Origin: Bacteroidales bacterium
GTDB lineage: Bacteria; Bacteroidota; Bacteroidia; Bacteroidales; B18-G4
Assembly: GCA_030618905.1 (NCBI GenBank)
Contig: JAUXCL010000032.1
Span: 1-16,172 of the forward strand
Length of the DNA stretch: 16,172 nt
Direction: 5' to 3'
Part shown: positions 1 to 5,852 of the stretch, piece by piece
Layout of the letters: every line of letters starts with the position of its first letter
Position numbering within the stretch: the first letter of the stretch is position 1
Notes under the pieces: generated by a model
What the model was told of the DNA's origin: nothing
The model's database searches: none
The model's input: only the letters and a program-made list of their open reading frames with translations
Made by a program: the position numbers and the translations under genes

Positions 1-93
1 AATAACATTCCGATTGTTGTTTTCAATATGAACGTAGTTGGTAATCTCTTACGTATTGTTAAAGGGGAGCAGGTAGGGACAATTGTTTCGTGA
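1..93 (+). CDS. pyrH: UMP kinase, C-terminal end (5'-partial)
   Basis: This is the last 30 codons of a gene that enters from the left edge and stops at TGA 91-93. The frame contains PIVVFNMNVVGNL and then VKGEQVGTIVS. This matches the C-terminal strand and tail of bacterial UMP kinase, where a hydrophobic strand is followed by F(N/D)M, xxGNL and a G(E)xxGT(x)V ending. UMP kinase phosphorylates UMP to UDP with ATP in the cytoplasm. The kinase core lies outside the window, so the call rests on the tail alone. It is supported by frr lying a little further on, because pyrH-frr is a common bacterial gene pair. Here arsM separates the two genes. Confidence 0.82.
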   Translation, partial: NNIPIVVFNMNVVGNLLRIVKGEQVGTIVS

Positions 94-135
94 CGAGTGA
101 TGAGTTATGAGCATCTTGCACACTATATAGGAATA

Positions 136-160
136 CATTACACGTAATGCTTTAAAGCAT
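136..160. promoter_or_regulatory. Two overlapping palindromes upstream of arsM, possible operator
   Basis: CATTAC (136-141) and GTAATG (144-149) form an inverted repeat around a 2-base centre. The perfect 14-base palindrome ATGCTTTAAAGCAT (147-160) overlaps its right end. The arsM start codon is at 176, so the pair lies where a repressor could act. No regulator gene is visible nearby, and an ArsR-type or other binding role is only inference. Confidence 0.35.
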
Positions 161-175
161 AGCAAAATAAGAACT

Positions 176-967
176 ATGAGTAAAACCGACAAATTAAAAG
201 ACATCGTCAAAGAAAAATATGCAGAGATAGTTAGCCAGGAACAAGGATGTGGCTGTTGCTGCAACCCGGAGCCTAATGCCGGATATACCATTTTCAGCGA
301 AGACTATGCATCTCAGCAAGGTTATGTTAAAGATGCCGATCTGGGACTGGGCTGCGGTGTGCCCACCGAACATGTAAAGATCAATGCGGGTGATGCAGTG
401 CTGGACCTGGGCTCCGGTGCAGGCAATGACTGCTTTGTAACCCGCTCAATCGTTGGAGAACATGGTAAAGTGACCGGCCTGGACTTCACTGAAGAGATGA
501 TCGCCAAGGCCAGGGAAAATAATCAAAAGATGGGCTTTGACAATATTGAATTTATCCTCGGGGATATCGAGCAGTTGCCATTACCCGACAACTCTTTTGA
601 TGTTGTGATCTCCAACTGTGTGTTGAACCTTGTACCAGATAAAGTAAAGGCTTTTTCTGAAATCATGCGTGTGTTGAAACCAGGTGGCCGCCTATGTGTT
701 TCTGATATCGTTTTAAGTGGAGATTTGCCCGATGACATTCGTAATGCTGCCACCATGTATGCTGGCTGTGTATCAGGGGCATTGCAGAAAGCATATTACC
801 TGGACATCATCAATACTACCGGGTTTAAGAATGTTGAGGTTAAAAAAGACAGGCAAGTACATGTCCCAGATGAACTCTTCCTGAATTATATCAGCACTTC
901 TGAATTAGCATCCTTCAAGCAATTGGGAACCGGCATTTTCAGCATTACCGTGGTAGGACATAAATAA
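176..967 (+). CDS. arsM: Arsenite S-adenosylmethionine methyltransferase ArsM
   Basis: The 263-residue protein is a class I SAM-dependent methyltransferase. Motif I is DLGSGAGND (77-85), and the acidic residue after strand 2 lies in GLDFTEEM (101-108). The three cysteines that bind trivalent arsenic in ArsM proteins are all present: Cys60 in GLGCGVP, Cys148 in SNCVLNLVPDK and Cys198 in AGCVSGA. Members of the family transfer methyl groups from SAM to As(III) in the cytoplasm, giving methylated and volatile arsenicals. An additional cysteine cluster, CGCCC, sits at 25-29. The length is usual for the family. The ATG start gives a normal N-terminus, and no Shine-Dalgarno sequence is seen. The gene lies between pyrH and frr, with no other arsenic gene (arsR, arsC, acr3) in the window, which suggests later acquisition. 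Naming confidence is high because all three arsenic cysteines are kept. Confidence 0.93.
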   Translation: MSKTDKLKDIVKEKYAEIVSQEQGCGCCCNPEPNAGYTIFSEDYASQQGYVKDADLGLGCGVPTEHVKINAGDAVLDLGSGAGNDCFVTRSIVGEHGKVTGLDFTEEMIAKARENNQKMGFDNIEFILGDIEQLPLPDNSFDVVISNCVLNLVPDKVKAFSEIMRVLKPGGRLCVSDIVLSGDLPDDIRNAATMYAGCVSGALQKAYYLDIINTTGFKNVEVKKDRQVHVPDELFLNYISTSELASFKQLGTGIFSITVVGHK

Positions 968-977
968 AATATTATTA

Positions 978-985
978 TATCTTTG
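978..985 (+). promoter_or_regulatory. Bacteroidota-type -7 promoter element before frr
   Basis: TATCTTTG fits the TAnnTTTG -7 consensus of the Bacteroidota primary sigma factor. It lies 26 bases before the frr ATG in the short arsM-frr gap. I see no clear TTG -33 box about 19 bases upstream. The same ten bases, TATCTTTGTA, recur before the THUMP methyltransferase gene. The element would let frr be transcribed independently of arsM. Confidence 0.5.
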
Positions 986-1011
986 TAATGAACCAATAAT
1001 TTCAGATTGTC

Positions 1012-1575
1012 ATGACTGAAGAAGCCCAGATGTGCCTTGATGAAGCCCGTGAAAGCATGGAAAATGCTATAATCCACCTGGAACGGGAATTTCATAAGAT
1101 CAGAGCCGGTAAGGCCAGCCCTTCCATGCTGGAAGGTATCATGATCGATTATTATGGTGCGATGACACCTATTGAACAAACTGCTAATATTAATACTCCG
1201 GATCCGCGGCAGATCATCGTACAACCCTGGGACAAAAGCATCCTTGCCGAGATTGAAAAAGCCATCTTAGCTGCCAACCTGGGCTTCAATCCCAAGAATG
1301 AAGGAGAAGTGCTAAGGATCGTCGTTCCCCCACTTACAGAAGAAAGGCGCCTGGATCTTGTTAAGCAAGCTAAAAATGAATCTGAGCAGACTAAGATCAG
1401 CATCAGGAATTCCCGCAGAAATGCAAACGACTTTGCCAAAAGCCTGGAGAAAGACGGTTTACCTGAGGATGAATCAAAACGCCTGCAGGACAATGTGCAA
1501 GAGCTTACTGATGAATACATTGAAAAAATTGACAAGGTGCTGAATGCAAAGGAAGCTGATATCATGACCGTATAG
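1012..1575 (+). CDS. frr: Ribosome recycling factor
   Basis: The 187-residue protein has the normal length for RRF, which splits post-termination ribosomes together with EF-G in the cytoplasm. Recognisable blocks are the first long helix with HLEREFHKIRAGKASPSML (about 23-41), the small-domain segment TPDPRQIIVQPWD (about 62-74), the VPPLTEERR block that opens the returning helices (about 105-113), and a charged C-terminal helix. The conserved arginine of KIRAGKAS is present. The ATG start gives the family N-terminus (short lead-in, then EARESMENAI). A TAnnTTTG box lies just upstream. In many bacteria frr directly follows pyrH, but here arsM intervenes. The gene ends 5 bases before the stop codon of the convergent radical SAM gene, leaving no room for a private terminator. 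Confidence 0.97.
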   Translation: MTEEAQMCLDEARESMENAIIHLEREFHKIRAGKASPSMLEGIMIDYYGAMTPIEQTANINTPDPRQIIVQPWDKSILAEIEKAILAANLGFNPKNEGEVLRIVVPPLTEERRLDLVKQAKNESEQTKISIRNSRRNANDFAKSLEKDGLPEDESKRLQDNVQELTDEYIEKIDKVLNAKEADIMTV

Positions 1576-1580
1576 GGATA

Positions 1581-2600
1581 TTAAGTATGTTTTAAACCCT
1601 CCGTGCAGTTTTTGCATATGTCTATTTGTCCCCTGTTTGAGAAAATGGCTTTTCTAAACGCCCTGTAAGGCTTTCCTTTCCATATTTTACTGAATCCATC
1701 TTCTTCCAATGAACCCAGGAGATGACCTGCATCTTTATCGAAACAACAGGGCAATACTTTTCCATCCCAGGTGATTACTGCGCTGCTCCACATTCGCCAG
1801 CAATGTTTGGGTAATTTACTTTTTATAGTATAGCTTCCATTGGCGGTTTTCCTGTATCGTGCATGCTTTTGAATCCCTGTCATCAAAGGATTTCCTTCTT
1901 CAAAATCATAAAACTGTGCAGATTTAATCTGTACCTGATCTACGCCCATTTCTTTTCCGAAGGACTTTACTTCTTCAATTTGATGTTCATTGGTCTTAAA
2001 CACCAGAAACTGCAGGATTACATAAGGTGTTTTTGACCGCAGTTTCTTCTTCCAGTACATCACCTGCCTGATACCATCAATAACCTTATTAAGCTCCCCT
2101 CCCACTCTATAGGATGCATAGGTTTCCTGGTCCAGCCCATCCAATGAAATAAACAATCTGTTTAATCCGGATAATACCGTTTCCTTCGCAAATTCACTAC
2201 TCAAAAAATGAGCGTTGGTCGATGTTGCGGTATAGATGTTTTTCTCATGGCTATATTTGACCAGTCTGAAAAACTCAGGATGCAAATAGGGTTCTCCCTG
2301 GAAATAAAGGTTCAGGTAAGTAATATGCCTGGAAAGCTGGTCAACGAAGTCTTGAAAATGCTCAAAGTCTATTCGTCCTGCAGGCCTGGTAAAAGAACGC
2401 CTTCCGGATGGACATTCAGGGCATCTCAGGTTGCATGAAGTTGTAGGCTCAATCGTCAGGCTGACAGGCATTCCAACGTGAATTGGGTTTCCGGTAATCC
2501 GGCTAAGCATATAACTACAATACACCATAAAGGCATTCCACATCTTTCTGAATGTGCAAGCTGCCAGGAAATGATAAATGTCTGTAAGTTTTGAGCGCAC
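1581..2600 (-). CDS. Radical SAM/SPASM domain protein
   Basis: This 339-residue radical SAM enzyme has the cluster motif C56-x3-C60-x2-C63 within EPTTSCNLRCPECPSG. The next strand carries LNLYFQGEP (about 96-104), in the usual GEP position. A TIM-barrel region follows. The C-terminus is a SPASM/twitch-type domain with Cys267, Cys285, Cys286, Cys329 and Cys332, which can bind auxiliary Fe-S clusters. Such proteins cleave SAM reductively to start radical chemistry, often on peptides or other macromolecules. The substrate here is unknown. The start is GTG at 2600: an in-frame stop lies shortly upstream with no ATG between, and Met20 is a possible internal start. A decayed AI-2E transporter 3' end lies 22 bases upstream on the same strand, so the gene may once have followed that transporter in an operon. 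Confidence 0.88.
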   Translation of the reverse strand: MRSKLTDIYHFLAACTFRKMWNAFMVYCSYMLSRITGNPIHVGMPVSLTIEPTTSCNLRCPECPSGRRSFTRPAGRIDFEHFQDFVDQLSRHITYLNLYFQGEPYLHPEFFRLVKYSHEKNIYTATSTNAHFLSSEFAKETVLSGLNRLFISLDGLDQETYASYRVGGELNKVIDGIRQVMYWKKKLRSKTPYVILQFLVFKTNEHQIEEVKSFGKEMGVDQVQIKSAQFYDFEEGNPLMTGIQKHARYRKTANGSYTIKSKLPKHCWRMWSSAVITWDGKVLPCCFDKDAGHLLGSLEEDGFSKIWKGKPYRAFRKAIFSNRGQIDICKNCTEGLKHT

Positions 2601-2622
2601 GCTTTTTGAGGTGTCAGCTAAA

Positions 2623-2739
2623 TCACATATTCCATGTTAGTTTATGCACCAATCTCATCTGGTTTAAAAATTCCCTGGCGATAACCCTGGGCACGGTATA
2701 TCCCGGAATGGCAAGGATCATTCCCGGAATGCCTGACAT
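2623..2739 (-). pseudogene. Decayed 3' end of an AI-2E family transporter gene
   Basis: Reading the minus strand from 2739 to the TGA at 2625-2623 gives GIPGMILAIPGYTV followed by PRVIAREFLNQ and MRLVHKLTWNM. This is the typical C-terminus of PerM/AI-2E family permeases: the last membrane segment with GxxGMxLAIPxYTVxRV, then a basic amphipathic tail ending near QKLT. Upstream of GIPG the frame loses resemblance and reaches a TAA about 40 bases on (2776-2774 on the plus strand), so only about 37 codons of the original gene remain. The break falls near 2734-2740. The complete AI-2E gene at 10347-11462 ends quite differently, so this is not a copy of it. The remnant stops 22 bases before the radical SAM start, on the same strand. 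Confidence rests on motif recognition. Confidence 0.72.
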
Positions 2740-2899
2740 TTTGATAATCTATAATCAAAAATAAGTGATTTATCTTAGTTAATTTGCAAAATAACAACTT
2801 AATTGCGCGGAAGCCGCAGTGACGTCGCAATCAGGATCATGAAAAGAAAAAGGCTTTCCATTGATTTCCAATTGAATTTATCGTCTTGTGTAAAATTTT

Positions 2900-2941
2900 C
2901 TGAAAAAAACATTGGTTTTTCAGGGAACGAAACCTGAAAAA
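2900..2941 (+). promoter_or_regulatory. Three-arm alternative hairpin in the leader of the secreted-protein genes
   Basis: Arm 1 CTGAAAAA (2900-2907) can pair with TTTTTCAG (2916-2923). Arm 2 TTTTTCAGG (2916-2924) can instead pair with arm 3 CCTGAAAAA (2933-2941) across an 8-base loop. The two pairings exclude each other because both use arm 2, as in attenuator-type switches. The arms are A/T-rich and there is no U-tract after arm 3, so a switching role is inference. Confidence 0.3.
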
Positions 2942-2961
2942 TGGGATTAACAGATAAGTGG

Positions 2962-2981
2962 TGATCATTTTTGATCATTTA
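2962..2981. repeat. Tandem 10-base repeat TGATCATTTT
   Basis: TGATCATTTT (2962-2971) is followed directly by TGATCATTTA (2972-2981), a copy with one mismatch. Each copy carries the palindrome TGATCA, so two dyads lie one helical turn apart. This spacing suits cooperative protein binding upstream of the gene at 3107. No regulator is known. Confidence 0.4.
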
Positions 2982-3106
2982 CAAATCTATCAGCTCATTG
3001 TAAGGGAAGGAGGTTAAAAGGGAAACGCAGCTGATATATTCTTGACTGACATCCGGAAGAACCTGCCGGATTACTTAATTGATGTTTAACCTATAAAATT
3101 TTAACT

Positions 3107-3433
3107 ATGAAAACTATTTTAAAAATTATGATCCCGTTTTTTATGCTCCTGCTTTTTACCGGAGTCGTCATGGCAGATATTCATGTTACCGTTTTCGGTA
3201 AAGGTGGAATAATCGTTAAGCCTGACAGCTCGACCGTTGTCTGCCCTTATTCATCAAATGCCAAATGCGCAGATATCATTGTGGAAGAGGATCTACTGGA
3301 AAATGTATCAGGCATAAGCGGAAAGCTAATCTACCAGGGCAAAACCTATAATGTTAAGATCATCGAAATGCCACACCTAAGGAAATATGGAAATGGATAT
3401 GCTTGCCAGGGAGTTGTAGTAATGAAACCATAA
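3107..3433 (+). CDS. Small secreted cysteine-containing protein, paralog 1
   Basis: I do not recognise a named family. The 108-residue product has a clear signal peptide (MKTILKIMIPFFMLLLFTGV, then VMA) and would be exported, with mature residues from about Asp24. The mature part has VTVFGKGGIIVKP (27-39), then Cys46-Pro47, Lys53-Cys54 and a late Cys100, and it looks mainly beta-stranded. The next gene encodes a full-length paralog sharing GKGG(I/V)(I/V)xxP(D/N)xS, a CP pair, a KC pair 7-8 residues later, and a TY(N/D)VKI strand. The odd cysteine count could allow disulfides or an exposed thiol. A 506-base interval with the decayed AI-2E fragment and several repeats lies upstream, and paralog 2 follows after 9 bases, so the two genes are surely co-transcribed. 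Confidence 0.8.
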   Translation: MKTILKIMIPFFMLLLFTGVVMADIHVTVFGKGGIIVKPDSSTVVCPYSSNAKCADIIVEEDLLENVSGISGKLIYQGKTYNVKIIEMPHLRKYGNGYACQGVVVMKP

Positions 3434-3442
3434 CTAAAACCA

Positions 3443-3856
3443 ATGATCATGAAAATAACAAATCTAATTTCGATAATGCTGATTATCACCTTTATGTCAT
3501 TTTCTATCGGTGAAGCAAAAGCTGTTACAATTATTAAGCTGGGTAAAGGAGGGGTAGTCATTCAACCAAACGGCAGTTATAAGTTGTGCCCTCAATTTGC
3601 ATTCAGGAAATGCTGCACGATCACTTTTTCACTGAAGGATGTATGGAACTGGATTACCGGTGACGGATGCTGGGATGATGACATTAACACACATCTTCCC
3701 TGGAAAGGAAATGCTGTAGTTTTTGATGACGATGGCTCACAGATTGGGACCTATGATGTAAAAATCAATTGGATCAACCCATCATCATGTGGAGATATAA
3801 GTGGGGATGAGATCATCGTAAATCACCCGGATATTCAACTTGAAGTGATACAGTAA
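3443..3856 (+). CDS. Small secreted cysteine-containing protein, paralog 2
   Basis: The product is 137 residues from ATG 3443, or 135 if the ATG at 3449 (MKITNL...) is used. The second start gives the more typical signal peptide. The hydrophobic signal ends in GEAKA near residue 27. The mature part begins VTIIKLGKGGVVIQP and has Cys49-Pro50, Lys56-Cys57-Cys58, Cys76 and Cys116. It therefore has five cysteines against three in paralog 1. It also carries an insertion of about 30 residues that is rich in Trp and Asp (VWNWITGDGCWDDD). The alignment resumes at GTYDVKI and at the C-terminal strand. No known family is recognised. It lies 9 bases after paralog 1 and is followed by an intrinsic terminator. 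Tandem duplication with divergence is the simplest origin. The function is unknown: a cell-surface, peptide-like or inhibitor role would be speculation. Confidence 0.8.
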   Translation: MIMKITNLISIMLIITFMSFSIGEAKAVTIIKLGKGGVVIQPNGSYKLCPQFAFRKCCTITFSLKDVWNWITGDGCWDDDINTHLPWKGNAVVFDDDGSQIGTYDVKINWINPSSCGDISGDEIIVNHPDIQLEVIQ

Positions 3857-3906
3857 ACCATCAATGATGCGACCTTACTTCAATAAAAGGATAATGCAGA
3901 TCATGA

Positions 3907-3942
3907 GCAGGGGTATGATGTTTCATACCTCTGCCTATTTTA
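3907..3942 (+). terminator. Intrinsic terminator after the paralog pair
   Basis: A 12-base-pair stem is formed by GCAGGGGTATGA (3907-3918) and TCATACCTCTGC (3923-3934), with one G-T wobble and the 4-base loop TGTT. A T-rich tail, CTATTTTA, follows. The terminator lies 50 bases after paralog 2 and 55 bases before the next gene. It should end most transcripts of the small secreted genes while perhaps letting some read on into the 596-residue gene. Confidence 0.75.
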
Positions 3943-3996
3943 TAATCGATAGTAATCTTTCTGGTTTATATAATTTCAAATATTAATTTTAAAGTC

Positions 3997-5787
3997 ATGA
4001 ATACATTCAGCAATAAATCCTTTTTCTTTATCATCATCCTTTTTGCATCACTGCAGGTTTGCGGCCAGAGAGATGATGTCATTCGATGGGTGGAATTTTC
4101 AAATGATCTTCATCAGATGAGGCAATTTGAGGGTAGTAATCAATATGTTATGGATTATTTTCGGCACACCAATATCCTGTTTAACCGTGACACTGTATAT
4201 GTCATTCTCATTCCGCCAATGAAATGTTCCAGGTGTGAAGGAGTGATCAACCCTTTCATCCACGAGCTGAAAAAGACTGACCCTGAATCCATCATACTGG
4301 TCATGGCTTTTTACCCAAAGACTGGTGCACTTAATCATTATATACAAGAACGGCAGTTCAGAGCAGACCATACCCTTGCTTCAACCGAATTTACTTTCCT
4401 GGAGAATTTTTACTTTAGTGCGGACGAGCTTCAGGTACCCTTTATTGCCAAGTTCAATATCAGTACAGGTGATCTGATTATTGGCAAATCTACCCTGGGA
4501 CTTGTAATGGATAATGAATTTGTGCAGTGGCTCCGTTCCTGCTACCTGCCCATTAAAAAACATACAGCTCCTTTGAGAGACAGCACGAATGGCCGGCAAT
4601 TTTCAGTACCTGAGATTGATGCAAAAAACCTAAGCCTGCCTGTGCTAAAACCGTCCAGAGAAATCGTGCTTGGAGAGGAAGAAGGGCATCCAATCTCCAG
4701 GGTGTTATTCCCGGCATTCAACAAATCCCTTAGCTATTTTTCATTTATGGATGAGTTAAGTTTTGACATTTACCTGTATCATATTTCCGAAGCAGGATTA
4801 ATATTTATGGAAGCCATTGCACCTGGTATCAGAGAAGAGAAACTATTCATTGACCGCAAAATTAATGACACTGTCTTTAAAGTTTTGAAAAAAATGAATA
4901 TCATTAACAGCATGTACTTTAGCAGTACATTTATTGATGACACCCTGATCATCACCAGTTCTTTGCCAAATATTTTCTGGCAGGACTCTACGGGGGAGGA
5001 ACTGGCCTATTATAACCAAAGCACTTTTCTCTTCAGAAAAATTGAAGAAGATTCTATCGCAAGATACATCGTCCCGGAGATGTTGCCTGATTCCAACCTG
5101 ACTTTTGAACACCTCAACACCTACTTTATTGACGGGGGGAAAACACTTTGTCTTCCTGTATCCAAAGGCTGGCCTGTCAGTGGAACTGAAATGCTAAACC
5201 AGGTCGTCAGGCAAGAGAATCCCTTTATTGATGAGTTTTATAACGACATTCCCCTTTTCGCTGTTTACAACCATGAAGGCAAGTTTCAACATTATTTTGG
5301 ACATTTAGATCCACTATTTAAGGAATATAAACTGGGATATTCTTTTAGCAGTCCCAAGATCAGAAGCAAGGATGGCATTTACTGGTTTACTGACAAATAC
5401 ACCGGCAAAATCTGGGGATCGAAAAAACTCAGCCAGCAAAAACCCAATTACCGGATTGATGTTTTCGAGGTACCTGATTATCAATCAACATTAGAGATCG
5501 ATCGTGATCCACTGAAATACATCCAGGATTATAAAGATGTTTTTACCCAATCTATACTAGACTTCCAGGTATATCAGGATCGTATTTATGTGCTTGTCAG
5601 GCATGGGGATTTTTATTACTATAAAAAGTTCAGCACAAAGGGCAGGCTATTGGAAGAGAGCCTGTTACCATCCGTGTATGACAATATGCAAGCTATCCAC
5701 TTCGTCCTTAATGTCAATGAAGAACACCAGTGGCTGATTGGTGTATACGAGTCTGCAGAGTTAACCAGCCTGTTGGTTTTTAATTAA
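3997..5787 (+). CDS. Exported protein with thioredoxin-like N-terminus and beta-rich C-terminus
   Basis: The 596-residue protein starts with a signal peptide (hydrophobic 9-20, then QVCGQ, a cleavage-like site). Residues about 65-185 look like a thioredoxin fold. A strand TVYVILIPP precedes C77-SR-C80, and a later strand carries VPFIAKF, with a Val-Pro cis-proline candidate at 147-148 and TGDLIIGKS after it. The C-terminal part of nearly 400 residues is rich in alternating beta strands, with repeated DGIYWF, RIYVLVRHGD and QWLIGVYES segments. This resembles the propeller-like exported proteins of Bacteroidota, but I could not count blades. The CxxC suggests periplasmic thiol-disulfide chemistry or metal binding. 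The gene follows the two cysteine-containing secreted paralogs on the same strand, so they are possible clients. A terminator lies between them. No family name is given. Confidence 0.75.
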   Translation: MNTFSNKSFFFIIILFASLQVCGQRDDVIRWVEFSNDLHQMRQFEGSNQYVMDYFRHTNILFNRDTVYVILIPPMKCSRCEGVINPFIHELKKTDPESIILVMAFYPKTGALNHYIQERQFRADHTLASTEFTFLENFYFSADELQVPFIAKFNISTGDLIIGKSTLGLVMDNEFVQWLRSCYLPIKKHTAPLRDSTNGRQFSVPEIDAKNLSLPVLKPSREIVLGEEEGHPISRVLFPAFNKSLSYFSFMDELSFDIYLYHISEAGLIFMEAIAPGIREEKLFIDRKINDTVFKVLKKMNIINSMYFSSTFIDDTLIITSSLPNIFWQDSTGEELAYYNQSTFLFRKIEEDSIARYIVPEMLPDSNLTFEHLNTYFIDGGKTLCLPVSKGWPVSGTEMLNQVVRQENPFIDEFYNDIPLFAVYNHEGKFQHYFGHLDPLFKEYKLGYSFSSPKIRSKDGIYWFTDKYTGKIWGSKKLSQQKPNYRIDVFEVPDYQSTLEIDRDPLKYIQDYKDVFTQSILDFQVYQDRIYVLVRHGDFYYYKKFSTKGRLLEESLLPSVYDNMQAIHFVLNVNEEHQWLIGVYESAELTSLLVFN

Positions 5788-5852
5788 TCTCAGACGGGTT
5801 CATCATTCATAAAAATTCCATACATTTATCGCCTTGCTGAGTTTGAGTGATT

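Larger units (their letters stand above)
2741..3106. other. Noncoding, repeat- and hairpin-rich interval
   Basis: No open frame here resembles a protein. The stretch separates the leftward radical SAM unit from the rightward secreted-protein genes and may hold the promoter and leader of the latter. It contains a nested inverted repeat (ATTGCG 2802-2807 with CGCAAT 2826-2831), three alternately pairing arms at 2900-2941, a tandem decamer at 2962-2981, and an 8-base inverted repeat (2988-2995 with 3029-3036) whose loop carries AAGGAGGT. A short inverted repeat, ATCCGG (3051-3056) with CCGGAT (3066-3071), follows. No exact TAnnTTTG box was found, so the transcription start is not located. Confidence 0.5.

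Noticed and set aside
94..135. Degenerate heptamer-like run GAGTGAT, GAGTTAT, GAGCATC after pyrH.
   Set aside because: There are only three imperfect units and no flanking repeats, so it is too short to support a mobile element or array.
2701..2731. Direct repeat TCCCGGAATG at 2701-2710 and 2722-2731, 21 bases apart, the second inside a palindrome; it looked like a two-site operator.
   Set aside because: On the minus strand both copies are codons for the repeated Ile-Pro-Gly of the AI-2E remnant (GIPGMILAIPG), so coding history explains them.
2623..2739. The AI-2E remnant as a partial duplicate of the complete AI-2E gene at 10347-11462.
   Set aside because: The C-termini differ clearly: the complete protein has FVIVPIMAMVKIILDHS and a basic tail, while the remnant has MILAIPGYTV and HKLTWNM.
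2642..2830. A 62-codon open frame on the minus strand upstream of the radical SAM gene.
   Set aside because: It is out of frame with the recognisable AI-2E tail that occupies the same bases, and its product has no family features.
3051..3071. Inverted repeat ATCCGG/CCGGAT with a 9-base loop before the gene at 3107.
   Set aside because: Six-base arms with this loop are expected by chance in a window this size, and no T-tract or promoter element is attached.
1581..3856. A RiPP system in which the radical SAM/SPASM enzyme modifies the two small secreted proteins.
   Set aside because: The genes point in opposite directions, are separated by about 500 bases that include a foreign gene scar, and the small proteins have Sec-type signal peptides and stable-looking mature domains, not leader-core precursors. 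The radical SAM gene more likely belonged with the lost transporter.
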